From Marisediminicola antarctica (GTDB lineage Bacteria > Actinomycetota > Actinomycetes > Actinomycetales > Microbacteriaceae): a stretch of 64,000 nt of DNA. Position numbers and translations under genes: made by a program. The stretch covers positions 1,922,001-1,986,000 of the forward strand of contig NZ_CP017146.1 in NCBI RefSeq assembly GCF_009930795.1, given 5' to 3'. How positions within the stretch are numbered: the stretch's first letter is position 1; every line of letters starts with the position of its first letter. Below, one piece after another: positions 34,996 to 44,901 of the stretch. The notes beneath the pieces are model-generated. The model was not told where the DNA came from. It saw only the letters and a list, made by a program, of their open reading frames with translations, and did not search any database.

Positions 34996-35109
34996 TGGAG
35001 AAGTCTTTCACGAGCGCCGGCGCGCCGACGATTCGCGCCGCGCAAACCCGCCCATCAACACACCGAGACGGCCGGTGTAAACGGGGTGCGGTCACGATGC
35101 GAGACAAGC

Positions 35110-35115
35110 TAGAAT
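35110..35115 (+). promoter_or_regulatory. -10 box of the TetR-family gene
   Basis: TAGAAT, about 49 nt before the GTG start; this gene has a Shine-Dalgarno (AAAGGG), so its transcript carries a leader. Confidence 0.4.
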
Positions 35116-35163
35116 TTTGCATCAGTCGCCATTGTTGACTCGTATTGACGAAAGGGATCCCCC

Positions 35164-35829
35164 GTGTCCTCTTATTCCTCCGGCGAGAGTGCCTCAAGCG
35201 TCGCGACGGCGGTGCTTCGCAATGAACCCGTCCAGGCTCGCAGTACCGCGCGACTCACGTCCCTCCTTGACGCGGCTGCTGCCGTCGTCGACGAGATCGG
35301 ATTCGAACGCCTCACGACGGCCATGATCGCCGAGCGAGCGGGCTCGTCGATCGGCACCGTCTACCGGTACTTCCCCGATCGGATCGCGGTCCTCCACGCG
35401 CTCAGTGGTCGCTCGATGACCCGCTTCGCGGCGGAGGGGATCCCGGTGATCGAGTCGCCGGAGCGCGGCAGCTGGCTCGAGGCGGTCGAGGCCGCGCTGC
35501 ACTATTGGGTCGACGCGTTCCGGTCAGAGCCCGGATTCCGCGCACTCCGGTTCGGCGATGTGCTCGACCTGCAGCCGCGGGCGGGGGACCGCACCAACAA
35601 CGGGGTCATCGCCGCCATGCTCGTCTCCGTGCTGTCGTCACGGCATGGCCTCGAGGCGGACGATGAACTGCAGTTCCGTGTCGAGGTGGCGCTGGATCTT
35701 TGCGACTCCCTGCTGGCGCGCGCGTTCGCATTCGATCGCAACGGCGACTCCCGCTTCATCGACGAGGCGCTGTCCGTGGCCCGCGGGTACCTCATCGGTG
35801 CCTACGGCAACCCGAGCTCGGACGCGTAG
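35164..35829 (+). CDS. TetR-family transcriptional regulator
   Basis: A 221-residue repressor-type protein. The N-terminal helix-turn-helix spans about residues 35-82, ending TTAMIAERAGSSIGTVYRYFPDRIAVL, which is the DNA-recognition part; the remainder is a helical ligand-binding domain. The GTG start has AAAGGG at about 8 nt. It stands 132 bp before the osmoprotectant transporter operon on the same strand; whether it controls that operon, the App1-like gene or itself is not shown by any operator I could identify. Confidence 0.9.
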   Translation: MSSYSSGESASSVATAVLRNEPVQARSTARLTSLLDAAAAVVDEIGFERLTTAMIAERAGSSIGTVYRYFPDRIAVLHALSGRSMTRFAAEGIPVIESPERGSWLEAVEAALHYWVDAFRSEPGFRALRFGDVLDLQPRAGDRTNNGVIAAMLVSVLSSRHGLEADDELQFRVEVALDLCDSLLARAFAFDRNGDSRFIDEALSVARGYLIGAYGNPSSDA

Positions 35830-35961
35830 TCGGAGGCGACTGAAGGTCACAGCTCGCTGATAAAAGGCGTCTGCGTTTGGCACTCGCCCGCTCGAAGTGA
35901 TTGAGTAAATGGCCCGGCACGTGTCGATTCGCGCTTTATCGCGAGGAATGAGCCAAACCTT

Positions 35962-36810
35962 ATGATCGAATTCCGCTCGGTAACGAAGAAATTTCCCGAC
36001 GGGACGATCGCCGTCGACGACTTCACCCTCGTTCTTCCGTCGCGCAAGACCACCGTGCTCGTCGGGTCCTCCGGATCAGGCAAGACCACGCTGCTGCGCA
36101 TGATCAACCGCATGGTCGATCCGACCTCCGGAACAATCGAGATCGACGGGGAAGACACCTCGGGGCTCGACCCGGTCGCCTTGCGCCGCCGGATCGGCTA
36201 CGTGATGCAGAACTCCGGGCTCCTGCCCCACTTCACCGTGATCGAGAACGTCGCAACGGTGCCCGTGCTCAATGGGGTGCCACGCAAGCGGGCGTTCTCG
36301 GATGCGCTCGCGCTGCTCGACACCGTCGGCCTCGAGCGGACGCTCGCCGACCGCTACCCGAGCCAGCTCTCCGGTGGGCAGCAGCAGCGAGTGGGCGTGG
36401 CCCGCGGGCTCGCCGCCGATCCGAACATCCTGCTCATGGACGAGCCGTTCGGTGCCGTCGACCCCATCGTGCGCGACGAACTCCAGCAGGAGCTCATCCG
36501 GCTGCAGCGCGAACTCGACAAGACCGTGGTCTTCGTCACCCATGACATCGACGAGGCGTTCCTGCTCGGCGATCAGGTCGTCATCCTCGAGCAGGGCGGC
36601 CAGATCGCCCAGATCGGGTCGCCGTCTGAGATCATGGCGGCCCCGGCGAGCGACTTCGTCTCGAGCTTCATTGGCGCCGATCGGGGCAAGCGCGCCCTCA
36701 GCATCCGGCACACCGATCGCGGTTCCGTGCTCGTAGACGGGTTCGGTCGCGCCGCCGGCGTGCTGGTAGAGGACGCCCTGGTTGATTCAGGGGAGTCGAC
36801 GAGTTCGTGA
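35962..36810 (+). CDS. Osmoprotectant ABC transporter, ATPase subunit (OpuCA-like)
   Basis: A 282-residue ATPase of the betaine/choline/carnitine importer group: Walker A GSSGSGKTT (near residue 35), Q-loop VMQNSGLLPH, signature LSGGQQQR, Walker B ILLMDEPFGAVDP, switch histidine VTHDIDEAF. The IGYVMQNSGLLPH segment is typical for OpuCA/ProV-like ATPases. It has no C-terminal CBS pair, which longer OpuA/OpuCA proteins carry, so ionic sensing by CBS domains is unlikely. First of four genes; the next start overlaps its stop by 4 bp. Confidence 0.9.
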   Translation: MIEFRSVTKKFPDGTIAVDDFTLVLPSRKTTVLVGSSGSGKTTLLRMINRMVDPTSGTIEIDGEDTSGLDPVALRRRIGYVMQNSGLLPHFTVIENVATVPVLNGVPRKRAFSDALALLDTVGLERTLADRYPSQLSGGQQQRVGVARGLAADPNILLMDEPFGAVDPIVRDELQQELIRLQRELDKTVVFVTHDIDEAFLLGDQVVILEQGGQIAQIGSPSEIMAAPASDFVSSFIGADRGKRALSIRHTDRGSVLVDGFGRAAGVLVEDALVDSGESTSS

Positions 36811-37514
36811 ACTGGGTCCTGAACAACCTCCCCCTCATCGGTGAGCGCACACTGGACCACCTCGGCATCGCCGTCCCCGCGATCATCCTGAGCTTTGTCC
36901 TCTCGGTGCCGATCGGCTGGGTCGCCAACCGGTACAGCGCGAGCAACGGCGCGCTGCTCTGGCTGTCCGGCTCACTCCTCGCGCTGTCCGGGCTGCTCTA
37001 CGCGATCCCCTCCCTTCCCTTGTTCCTGGCGCTCCCGGCAGTCATCGGCACGGGCCTGCGCGATCCCATCAACGTCGTGATCGGGCTGACCCTCTACGGC
37101 ATCGCGCTCATGGTGCGGGCGACCGCCGACGCCCTCGCCTCCGTCGACCCCCACGTCGAGCAGGCGGCGACGGCGATGGGCTTTTCCGGCTGGTCGAGGT
37201 TCTGGAAGGTGGAACTGCCGCTCGCCGGCCCGGTGCTGCTCGCCGGCATCCGTGTCGTCTCGGTCAGTACCGTGAGCCTCACCACGGTGGGCGCGGTACT
37301 GGGTATCAAAAGCCTCGGCCTGCTGTTCACCGACGGTCTGCAACGCAACATACCGGGCGAGATCTACGCCGGCATCGTAATGACGATTCTCATCGCCATC
37401 GTGCTCGACGCCCTCCTCGTGCTCTGCGGCCGCCTCCTGATGCCGTGGCGGCACGCCGCCGCCGCACCGAAGGCGCAGGCGCCGGCGCCGACCAAACTGG
37501 GGGTGAACGCGTGA
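36807..37514 (+). CDS. Osmoprotectant ABC transporter, permease 1 (OpuCB-like)
   Basis: A 235-residue permease with five to six helices and the EAA loop of binding-protein-dependent transporters (DPHVEQAATAMGFSGWSRFWKVELPLAGPVLLAG in the region about 112-145). It starts with a GTG overlapping the ATPase gene and is itself overlapped by the second permease. The two permeases probably form a heterodimer around the ATPase dimer. Confidence 0.9.
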   Translation: MNWVLNNLPLIGERTLDHLGIAVPAIILSFVLSVPIGWVANRYSASNGALLWLSGSLLALSGLLYAIPSLPLFLALPAVIGTGLRDPINVVIGLTLYGIALMVRATADALASVDPHVEQAATAMGFSGWSRFWKVELPLAGPVLLAGIRVVSVSTVSLTTVGAVLGIKSLGLLFTDGLQRNIPGEIYAGIVMTILIAIVLDALLVLCGRLLMPWRHAAAAPKAQAPAPTKLGVNA

Positions 37515-38227
37515 ACCTCATCATCGACGCGATCGCCTGGATCCTCGACCCCGCCCACTACGGCGGGCCCAATGGCATCGGGGCGCGGCTGTTCGAGCAC
37601 CTCTGGATCAGCGTGCTCTCGCTCCTCATCGCCGGCGCGATCGCCATTCCCGCCGGATTCTTCATTGGCCACACGGGCAGGGGCAAGGCCGCGGCGGTAC
37701 TCGTCTCCGGCGGGGTGCGCGCGCTGCCCACCCTCGGGCTCATCTCGATCCTCGGCCTGTCGATCGGAATCGGAGTGCAGGCGCCGATCATCGCCTTCGT
37801 CGTTCTCGCGATCCCCTCGCTCCTCGCCGGCGCCTACGCCGGCTTCGAGGCGATCGATCGGCGCATCGTCGATTCCGCACGCTCGGTCGGGATGACCGAG
37901 TGGCAGATCGTCGGCCGGGTCGAGGTGCCGCTCGGACTCCCACTGCTCATCGGCGGCATCCGCTCCGCGACCCTCCAGGTCATCGCCACCGCGACCCTCG
38001 CCGCCTACATCAGCGGCGGCGGGCTCGGAAGCTTCATCTTCCTCGGGCTGCGCACGAACGACTACACGCAGATGCTCGCGGGCTCCATCCTCGTGATCGC
38101 ACTCGCGATCGCCTTCGAGGGCTCGTTCAGCGCCCTCCAACGACTTGTTGTCCCCGCCGGCGTGCGGGCAGGACAGCGCACGAACGTCCGCTCCGGATCA
38201 TCCCGATCCGTGGCGGCAGCGGAATAA
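37511..38227 (+). CDS. Osmoprotectant ABC transporter, permease 2 (OpuCD-like)
   Basis: A 238-residue permease with about six helices. The conserved GGVRALPTLGLISIL segment and the EAA loop (RSVGMTEWQIVGRVEVPLGLPLLIGG region) are visible. The start is GTG 37511, overlapping the first permease's TGA (GTGA). A basic, serine-rich tail ends the protein. It is 23 bp before the binding-protein gene. Confidence 0.9.
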   Translation: MNLIIDAIAWILDPAHYGGPNGIGARLFEHLWISVLSLLIAGAIAIPAGFFIGHTGRGKAAAVLVSGGVRALPTLGLISILGLSIGIGVQAPIIAFVVLAIPSLLAGAYAGFEAIDRRIVDSARSVGMTEWQIVGRVEVPLGLPLLIGGIRSATLQVIATATLAAYISGGGLGSFIFLGLRTNDYTQMLAGSILVIALAIAFEGSFSALQRLVVPAGVRAGQRTNVRSGSSRSVAAAE

Positions 38228-38250
38228 CCGCATCAGAGAGGAATCACGAA

Positions 38251-39180
38251 ATGTTCACAGCAGCAAAGGGCCGACTCGCGTGGAGCGCAGTCGCGGTGGG
38301 GGCTGTCGTGGCCCTCGCAGGGTGTGCGTCGGGGGATCCCCTCGACGAGGGAACGAGTACTGAGGATGAGGGCGCCGCGGCACCGCTGGTCGTCAGCTCG
38401 CAGGCGTACTACTCCAACGAAATCATCGCGGAAATCTATTCGCAGGCGCTCGAGGCGGGCGGCTACGAGGTGGATCGCCAATTCCAGATCGGCCAGCGCG
38501 AGGTGTACCTGCCCGAGCTTGAGGCGGGCAACATCGACGTCTTCCCCGAATACATCGGAAGCCTGCTCCAGGCGCTCGACCCCGAGGCCGCCGGCGGAAC
38601 CGCGGACGAGGTGTTCGCCGACCTCCAGGACGCGCTGCCCGAGGGCCTCACCGCTCTCCAGCCCGCGGATGCCTCGGACCAGAACTCCTGGACCGTCACT
38701 CAGGAGTTCGCCGACAAGTACGACCTCACCGATGTCGCGTCGCTGGCGAACGTCACCGAGCCGATCATCGTCGGTGGCAACTCCGAGCTCGCCACGAGGC
38801 CCTACGGCCCCGAGGCGCTCGAGTCGCAGTACGGCGTGCCGATCGCCGAGGTCAAGTCGATCGAAGACAGCGGCGGACCGCTCACGGTCAAGGCGCTCGT
38901 CGACAACGACATCCAGCTCGCCAACATCTACACGGCCGACCCGAACATCAAGGCCAACAACCTTGTGGCCCTCGACGACCCGGACGGCATCTTCTTCCCG
39001 GACAACGTCGTGGCGATCGTGTCCGACAACGTCGACGCGGGCGCGCAGGAGATCCTCGACGAGGTCAACGCGGCGCTGAGCGCCGGCGACCTCGTGAGCC
39101 TCAACTCGGAGAGCTTCAACGACCAGAAGTCGGCCGACGTCATTGCCGAGGCGTGGCTCACCGACAAGGGCCTCATCTAG
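38251..39180 (+). CDS. Osmoprotectant ABC transporter, substrate-binding lipoprotein (OpuCC-like)
   Basis: A 309-residue lipoprotein. The signal peptide ends in the lipobox LAGC (cysteine near residue 25), followed by an acidic linker and the two-lobed binding domain of the glycine betaine/choline (OpuAC) family, with SSQAYYSNEIIAEIYSQALE at its start and DVFPEYIGSLLQAL near 95-108. Ligands are quaternary amines such as betaine, choline or carnitine; the exact one is not clear. AGAGGAA precedes the ATG by about 7 nt. It closes the operon before a strong terminator. Confidence 0.9.
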   Translation: MFTAAKGRLAWSAVAVGAVVALAGCASGDPLDEGTSTEDEGAAAPLVVSSQAYYSNEIIAEIYSQALEAGGYEVDRQFQIGQREVYLPELEAGNIDVFPEYIGSLLQALDPEAAGGTADEVFADLQDALPEGLTALQPADASDQNSWTVTQEFADKYDLTDVASLANVTEPIIVGGNSELATRPYGPEALESQYGVPIAEVKSIEDSGGPLTVKALVDNDIQLANIYTADPNIKANNLVALDDPDGIFFPDNVVAIVSDNVDAGAQEILDEVNAALSAGDLVSLNSESFNDQKSADVIAEAWLTDKGLI

Positions 39181-39196
39181 GGGATTAGCAGTGCGC

Positions 39197-39230
39197 GGGG
39201 GCGGATGCTTGGGCATCCGCCCCCGTTCTT
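39197..39230 (+). terminator. Rho-independent terminator of the osmoprotectant operon
   Basis: A 12-bp GC-rich stem (GGGGGCGGATGC-type arm and its complement) with the loop TTGG, followed by the T-rich GTTCTT, 17 bp after the last stop codon. Confidence 0.85.
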
Positions 39231-39261
39231 CTCTGTGCGCTGGCGTCTGTGTGCGCTGACG

Positions 39262-39933
39262 TCATTCGTCGCGCCGGGTCGGGCCGTCGTCGGCGGAACG
39301 GACCATGTGCCGGGCCTCGTAGCGCCCGAGGATCTTCTTGCCGGCGAAGATGAGGAGGAGAAATCCCGCGATGATGCCCACAAAAAGGTACGCCGCTCCA
39401 TGCAGGCTGTCGGACAGCTCGCGGAAGGTGCCGGCGGCGGCCGATCCGACCGAGACGTACGCGACAGCCCAAATGACGCAGGCGGGTATCGTCCAGGCCA
39501 TGAACTTGCGGTAGCTCATCGCGCTCATCCCGACCGTCAGCGGGATCAGCGAGTGCAGCACGGGCAGGAACCGGGAGATGAAGACGGCGGGCCCGCCGCG
39601 CCGGTCAAGGTAGTTCTCGGCTCGCACCCAGTTGCGTTCGCCGACACTCTTTCCGAGCCGGCTGCGACGGATCTTCGGACCGAACCAGCGGCCGAGGCCG
39701 AATCCGATGCTCTCGCCCGCGAGAGCCCCGACGATCACGGCGAAGATGAGCCCGAAGTACTCGAATGCTCCGGACACCGCGGTGCTCGAGACGATCACGA
39801 TCGAATCGCCGGGCACAACCATGCCGACGAGCACCGAGGTCTCGAGCAGCATCCCGAGGGCAGAGAGCAGGGTGCGGGTGAGCGGGTCGACATTCTCCAC
39901 GAGGTCGAGGATGGCGTTGAGGGCGTCGTTCAC
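39262..39933 (-). CDS. DedA-family membrane protein
   Basis: A 223-residue membrane protein of the DedA/VTT family. It has the family landmarks GMVVPGDSIVI near residue 38, GESIGFGLGRWFG near 75 and FISRFLPVLHSLIPLTVGMS near 115, with a helix before and two after. Members flip or shuttle undecaprenyl phosphate or phospholipids and support envelope homeostasis. Its start codon abuts the stop of the aminotransferase gene, so the two are likely co-transcribed, although their jobs are unrelated. Confidence 0.9.
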   Translation of the reverse strand: MNDALNAILDLVENVDPLTRTLLSALGMLLETSVLVGMVVPGDSIVIVSSTAVSGAFEYFGLIFAVIVGALAGESIGFGLGRWFGPKIRRSRLGKSVGERNWVRAENYLDRRGGPAVFISRFLPVLHSLIPLTVGMSAMSYRKFMAWTIPACVIWAVAYVSVGSAAAGTFRELSDSLHGAAYLFVGIIAGFLLLIFAGKKILGRYEARHMVRSADDGPTRRDE

Positions 39934-40764
39934 CTATCGACCGTATCCGAGTGGGCGTGACAGTTTGCCGAGTCGCGCCCGCCAGCTGCGAAGCCGGCCA
40001 GGCTGCTCCGCGGGCTGGGGGCCGTCGATCCACCGCGTGACGATGCGGATGCCGTGGAGCGAGCTCAGCGCCCACATCTCGAGCCCGTCGAGGTCGGCTG
40101 GGGTGACCGGCTCCGTCAGCACCTCGATCCCGAGTGCAGCGGCGACCGTGAGGACGGTCTTCGCGGTGACGCTGTCGAGCCGGTCAAAGTCGTCCGGCGG
40201 AGCGCACAGGGTGTTCCCGCGCCACCACAGCAGGGCAGAATAGGCACCCTCGACAACGAATCCCTCGGGTGACAGGATCGCGACCTCGCCTGCTCCGCGC
40301 TTCGCCGCCTGTGCCCTGACCCTGCCGAGCGCAGCCAGATCGGGGCCCTTCACCGTGGTGCGGGTGCGGGGATCGGCACCCTCGTGGCTGATCATGGTGA
40401 CCGATTCCGAGCGGGCCGGGGCGTCGCGCAGCCGCAGCACGAACGCAGGGACGCCGCCGTTGTGCTGGAGTTCGATGCGTGGGAACCAGTCCCCGGTCCG
40501 TGGAATCGCAGCGATCGCCGCGGTCCAGAAGGCGTCGAAGTCGAGCCGCTTGAGATCGAGGTCGGCCCGATCGCCGAGCTCGTCGCGGACCGACCCGGCG
40601 AACCGGCTGCGATGCAGGTCGAGCGCGAGCACAGTGCCGTCGTGCACGAGCCATGAATCGGCCACGACGATCGTGGCCTCGGCGAAGGCGTCGTTGTCGA
40701 CGGCATTCAGTGCACCGTCACGCCACAGGTAGCTCACGGAGGTGGGCGGCGCGGCAGAACTCAT
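39934..40764 (-). CDS. pabC: Class IV aminotransferase, probable aminodeoxychorismate lyase
   Basis: A 276-residue PLP-dependent fold-type IV protein. The lysine of TTVKGPDLAALGRVR (near residue 145) is the candidate PLP-binding residue, and EGFVVEGAYSALLWW plus the SVTAKTVL stretch match family core segments. As it faces a pabB-type gene across 11 bp, the role is probably 4-aminobenzoate formation from aminodeoxychorismate for folate. The similarity alone would also allow a branched-chain or D-amino-acid aminotransferase. ATG 40764 lies 6 nt after TAACCT without Shine-Dalgarno. Confidence 0.78.
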   Translation of the reverse strand: MSSAAPPTSVSYLWRDGALNAVDNDAFAEATIVVADSWLVHDGTVLALDLHRSRFAGSVRDELGDRADLDLKRLDFDAFWTAAIAAIPRTGDWFPRIELQHNGGVPAFVLRLRDAPARSESVTMISHEGADPRTRTTVKGPDLAALGRVRAQAAKRGAGEVAILSPEGFVVEGAYSALLWWRGNTLCAPPDDFDRLDSVTAKTVLTVAAALGIEVLTEPVTPADLDGLEMWALSSLHGIRIVTRWIDGPQPAEQPGRLRSWRARLGKLSRPLGYGR

Positions 40765-40776
40765 ATGGTTAGGTTA
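40764..40776. promoter_or_regulatory. Overlapping divergent leaderless promoters of the pabC-like and pabB genes
   Basis: Plus strand: TATGGT (40764-40769), then TAGGTT, then the pabB ATG at 40776. Minus strand: TAACCT (complement of 40771-40776), then AACCAT, then the pabC-like ATG at 40764. Each -10 box touches the start codon of the other gene, so both promoters share the same 13 bp. Confidence 0.55.
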
Positions 40777-42179
40777 TGCGCCAGCGGATCCTCCGACATC
40801 CCGTCGACGGATGGTCCGATCCGGCCGCCGCGTTCGGCGCTCTGCACGGCGGGGACGCGAACGCGTTCTGGCTCGACGGGGGAGCCCATGCCGTTTCGGG
40901 TATGACTTACATGGGCGCGGGGAAGCAGGTCGTGACCGCCTCCGTGGCGCACAACACCGTCACCCTCGCGCCCGGCGGGCAGGTACTCGACTGCACCATC
41001 TTCGACTTCCTGCGCGACCAACCGGTGCTGACCGGCGAGGCCATCGGCGCCCCGCTCGGCTGGGTCGGCTGGTTCGGCTACGAGCTGCGCGCGCAGACGA
41101 TGCCGGCGCACGGCAACGCCACCGCAGGCATCCGCTCCCGGGTGTCCCGGCATCCGGATGCCGCCCTCCTGCGGATCGACAGGCTCGTCGCCTTCGACCA
41201 CGCGGCGCGATCCGTGCACCTCATCGCGCTGGGCGACGCGTGGACCGGCGAGCTGGCCCGCTGGCGCGACGGCACCCTCGCGTCACTCGCCGGCGCGCCG
41301 TCGCGCCCGAACCAGGGTGCGGCCGACGCACCCCACGCTCTCCCACAGAAGCCCACCGCCGCGATCCGCTGGCGCGACACCGACGAGGAGTACCTCGCGA
41401 AGATCGCCGCATGCCAGCTTGCCATCGTCGAGGGCGAGGCCTACCAGCTGTGCCTCACAACCGAGGTCGCGGTGGACGTGCGACCCGACCCGCTCGCGAC
41501 CTGGCTCGAGCTGCGGCGGGCGAGCCCGTCGCACCACGGTGGGTTCCTGCGCATCGGCGAGGTGAGCCTGCTGAGCTCCTCACCGGAGCAGTTTCTGAGC
41601 CTCGACAGCGCGGGTGTGCTCGAGTCGAGGCCGATCAAGGGCACCAGGCCTCGCGGCGCGAACCCCGCGGACGACAACCGCTTGCGCTCCGAGCTCGCAA
41701 CGAGCGAGAAAGAACGCGCCGAGAACCTCATGATCGTCGACCTCATGCGCAACGACCTCGGACGCGTCTGCGAGGTCGGGTCGGTGGGCGTGCCGTCGCT
41801 GCTCCGGGTCGAGAGCTATGCCCAGGTGCACCAGCTGGTCAGCACCGTGCGCGGCCGGCTCGCCGCAGACCGGGGTGCGATCGACGCGATCGAGGCGTGC
41901 TTCCCCGCCGGGTCGATGACGGGTGCGCCCAAGCTGCGGGCGACCGAGCTTCTCGACGCCCTCGAGTCCCGCCCGCGGGGGCTCTACTCCGGTGCCTTCG
42001 GGTACGTCGGGTTCGATGGGGGCCTCGACCTCGCGATGGTCATCCGCAGCATCGTGCTGGATGCCGACGGCGCCACGATCGGCACCGGCGGCGGCATCAC
42101 CGCCCTCAGCGTGCCCGCCGAGGAGCTAGCGGAGATGAAGCTCAAGGCGGCCGCGCTGCTGAGGGCGCTCGGGGTTTAG
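40776..42179 (+). CDS. pabB: Aminodeoxychorismate synthase component I
   Basis: A 467-residue chorismate-using enzyme of the anthranilate/aminodeoxychorismate synthase group. The C-terminal chorismate-binding domain shows RPIKGTRPRG (near residue 288), MIVDLMRNDLGRVCEVGSV, and FPAGSMTGAPKLRA, the PIKGT form being typical for PabB. It works with a glutamine amidotransferase (PabA) not encoded here, yielding aminodeoxychorismate, which the divergent class IV enzyme would convert to 4-aminobenzoate. The ATG lies 6 nt after TATGGT with no Shine-Dalgarno. Confidence 0.88.
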   Translation: MRQRILRHPVDGWSDPAAAFGALHGGDANAFWLDGGAHAVSGMTYMGAGKQVVTASVAHNTVTLAPGGQVLDCTIFDFLRDQPVLTGEAIGAPLGWVGWFGYELRAQTMPAHGNATAGIRSRVSRHPDAALLRIDRLVAFDHAARSVHLIALGDAWTGELARWRDGTLASLAGAPSRPNQGAADAPHALPQKPTAAIRWRDTDEEYLAKIAACQLAIVEGEAYQLCLTTEVAVDVRPDPLATWLELRRASPSHHGGFLRIGEVSLLSSSPEQFLSLDSAGVLESRPIKGTRPRGANPADDNRLRSELATSEKERAENLMIVDLMRNDLGRVCEVGSVGVPSLLRVESYAQVHQLVSTVRGRLAADRGAIDAIEACFPAGSMTGAPKLRATELLDALESRPRGLYSGAFGYVGFDGGLDLAMVIRSIVLDADGATIGTGGGITALSVPAEELAEMKLKAAALLRALGV

Positions 42180-42236
42180 TAGCCTGTTCACGGGCGCGAT
42201 GCTGCCCGAAAACCCCCTGCACCGATTGAGAGCCCA

Positions 42237-44804
42237 ATGGCACACGACAACGACCGCGCACGCAACGGGTACGACATCGACGCCATCCAGGCCAAGTGGC
42301 TCCCGCGCTGGGAGGAGACCAAGCCGTTCAGCACGGGCGACGCCGACGACAAACGCCCGCGCAAGTACGTGCTCGACATGTTCCCGTACCCCTCGGGAGA
42401 CCTGCACATGGGGCACGCGGAGGCCTACGCGCTTGGCGACGTGATCGCCAGGTATTGGCGGCAGCAGGGTTTCAACGTTCTTCACCCGATCGGCTGGGAC
42501 TCGTTCGGGCTGCCCGCCGAGAACGCCGCAATCAAGCGCGGCGTGGACCCGCGTGACTGGACCTACCGCAACATCGAGCAGCAGAAGGCGACGATGAAGC
42601 GCTACGCCGCGTCGTTCGACTGGGACCGGGTGCTCCACACGAGCGACCCGGACTACTACAAGTGGAACCAGTGGCTGTTTTTGAAGATGTACGAGAAGGG
42701 CCTCGCCTACCGCAAGGACAGCTGGGTCAACTGGGACCCGGTGGACCAGACCGTGCTGGCAAACGAACAGGTGCTCGCCGACGGCACATCGGAGCGCAGC
42801 GGCGCGGTTGTGGTGAAGAAAAAGCTCACCCAGTGGTATTTCAAGATCACCGACTACGCCGACCGCCTGCTCGATGACCTCAACCAACTCGAGGGAACCT
42901 GGCCCAGCAAGGTGCTCGCGATGCAGCGCAACTGGATCGGCCGTTCGATCGGAGCCGACGTCGACTTCGTGATCGAGGGCCGGGAGGCCCCGGTTAGCGT
43001 GTTCACCACCCGCCCCGACACCCTGTACGGCACGACATTCATGGTCGTGGCACCCGACTCCGAGCTCGCCGCCGAGCTCGTGCGGGGCTCCTCGCCCGAG
43101 GTGAAGGCCGCGTTCGCCGAGTACGCCGCGCAGGTGCAGATGATCAGCGAGATCGACCGGCAGGACGCCACCCGGGAGAAGACCGGCGTGTTCCTCGACC
43201 GTTTCGCCGTCAACCCTGCGAACGGCGAACGCTTGCCCATCTGGGCGGCCGACTATGTGCTCGCCGACTACGGGCACGGCGCCGTGATGGCCGTGCCCGC
43301 GCACGACCAGCGCGACCTCGATTTCGCCCGCGCATTCGGACTTCCCGTTCGGGTGGTCGTCGACACCAACGCTCCGGTCACCGGGGCGATCCCGGTCATC
43401 CACATGGACGAGCACGGCAACTACGAACTGCCCGACGACCTCCCGCCGCTGGATCCGGCCATCACCGGCGTCGCCCTGACCGGCGAGGGACGGATGCTCA
43501 ACTCCGGCCCGCTCGACGGGCTGAGCAAGTCGAACGCCATCCGCCGCATCATCGAGCAGCTCACGGGGGCCGGTACCGGCCGCGCGGCGAAGAACTACCG
43601 GCTGCGTGACTGGCTGATCAGCCGGCAGCGCTACTGGGGCACCCCGATCCCGATCATCCACGGCGCCGACGGCGAGCTCATTCCCGTGCCGGAGGAGCAA
43701 CTGCCGATCCTGCTCCCGCCGACCGAGGGGCTCGACCTGACGCCGAAAGGGACTTCGCCGCTCGGCGCCGCCACCGACTGGGTCAACGTCACCAATCCGG
43801 TCACCGGCGAGAGTGCCCGGCGCGACCCCGACACGATGGACACCTTCGTCGACAGCTCCTGGTACTTCCTGCGGTTCCTGAACCCGCGAGACGAGACGAA
43901 GGCGTTCGACCCGCGGGAGGCCGACAAGTGGGCCCCCGTCGACCAGTACGTCGGCGGCGTGACCCATGCGATCCTGCACCTGCTCTACGCCCGCTTCATT
44001 ACGAAGGTGCTCTTCGACATGGGCTATGTGAACTTCACCGAGCCGTTCAGCGCCCTGCTCAACCAGGGCATGGTGCTCATGGAAGGCTCGGCGATGAGCA
44101 AGAGCAAGGGCAACATCGTGGGCTTGAGTGAGCAGCTCGATGAGCACGGTGTCGACGCGGTGCGCCTGACGATGGCGTTCGCCGGACCGCCGGAAGACGA
44201 CATCGACTGGGCTGACGTGTCGCCCCACGCCTCGGCGAAGTTCCTGGCGCGCGCCTGGCGCCTCTCGGACGACGTCACGAGCGCCCCGGAGATCGACTGG
44301 AAGACCGGCGATGTTGCGCTGCGCCGCGTCACCCATCGGTTCCTCGCCGAGGCCCCCGGTCTCATCGAGGCGTTCAAGTTCAACGTTGTGGTGGCGCGGC
44401 TGATGGAGCTCGTCAACGCCACCCGCAAGGCAATCGACGGTGAACCAGGCAAAGCGGATGCCGCGGTGCGCGAGGCGACCGAGACCGTGGCCCTCGGCCT
44501 CAGCCTGTTCGCCCCGTACACCGCCGAGGACATGTGGGAGAAGCTCGGCTACCCTCCCTCTGTTGCGCACTACGGCTGGCGCAAAGCCAACCCGGTGTTG
44601 CTCGTCGAGGAATCGGTGACCGCGGTCGTTCAGGTCAACGGCAAGGTGCGCGACCGCTTCGAGGTCAGCCCGAAGATTGCGAACGACGACCTGGAAAAGC
44701 TCGCCCGAGCATCCGCCGCGGTGACGAGGACGATCGGCGACAGCGAGATCGTCAACGTCATTGTGCGCGCCCCGAGACTGGTGAATTTCGCCACGAAGGG
44801 CTGA
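42237..44804 (+). CDS. leuS: Leucyl-tRNA synthetase
   Basis: An 855-residue class I tRNA synthetase, complete and of usual length. The HIGH-type motif is HMGH near residue 57, the CP1 editing domain carries TRPDTLYG near 256, and the KMSKS loop appears as AMSKSKGN near 618, followed by the anticodon-binding helical domain. It charges leucine onto tRNA-Leu and hydrolyses mischarged products. The ATG has GAGAG at 5 nt. It stands alone 57 bp after pabB; no T-box or attenuator was found upstream. Confidence 0.97.
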   Translation: MAHDNDRARNGYDIDAIQAKWLPRWEETKPFSTGDADDKRPRKYVLDMFPYPSGDLHMGHAEAYALGDVIARYWRQQGFNVLHPIGWDSFGLPAENAAIKRGVDPRDWTYRNIEQQKATMKRYAASFDWDRVLHTSDPDYYKWNQWLFLKMYEKGLAYRKDSWVNWDPVDQTVLANEQVLADGTSERSGAVVVKKKLTQWYFKITDYADRLLDDLNQLEGTWPSKVLAMQRNWIGRSIGADVDFVIEGREAPVSVFTTRPDTLYGTTFMVVAPDSELAAELVRGSSPEVKAAFAEYAAQVQMISEIDRQDATREKTGVFLDRFAVNPANGERLPIWAADYVLADYGHGAVMAVPAHDQRDLDFARAFGLPVRVVVDTNAPVTGAIPVIHMDEHGNYELPDDLPPLDPAITGVALTGEGRMLNSGPLDGLSKSNAIRRIIEQLTGAGTGRAAKNYRLRDWLISRQRYWGTPIPIIHGADGELIPVPEEQLPILLPPTEGLDLTPKGTSPLGAATDWVNVTNPVTGESARRDPDTMDTFVDSSWYFLRFLNPRDETKAFDPREADKWAPVDQYVGGVTHAILHLLYARFITKVLFDMGYVNFTEPFSALLNQGMVLMEGSAMSKSKGNIVGLSEQLDEHGVDAVRLTMAFAGPPEDDIDWADVSPHASAKFLARAWRLSDDVTSAPEIDWKTGDVALRRVTHRFLAEAPGLIEAFKFNVVVARLMELVNATRKAIDGEPGKADAAVREATETVALGLSLFAPYTAEDMWEKLGYPPSVAHYGWRKANPVLLVEESVTAVVQVNGKVRDRFEVSPKIANDDLEKLARASAAVTRTIGDSEIVNVIVRAPRLVNFATKG

Positions 44805-44889
44805 GGCGAGTCCACTCCTCCCCACCGACGACCGGCGGCGGGTCGGGAACGACGTCTGTCGGCCTGCCCCACACCCTGGCGTGCCGCCC

Positions 44890-44895
44890 TAGCCT
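44890..44895 (+). promoter_or_regulatory. -10 box of the leaderless comEA transcript
   Basis: TAGCCT, six bases, GTG start of comEA; no Shine-Dalgarno. Confidence 0.55.
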
Positions 44896-44901
44896 TCACG
44901 G

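Noticed and set aside
36076-36711. A 211-codon antisense frame in the OpuCA-like gene
   Set aside because: Shadow of the ATPase gene; all conserved motifs are on the plus strand and in operon context.
42126-44825. A 899-codon open frame on the minus strand across leuS
   Set aside because: It is the codon-biased shadow of leuS: the leuS frame has all synthetase motifs, while the antisense frame shows none and extends over pabB and comEA boundaries.
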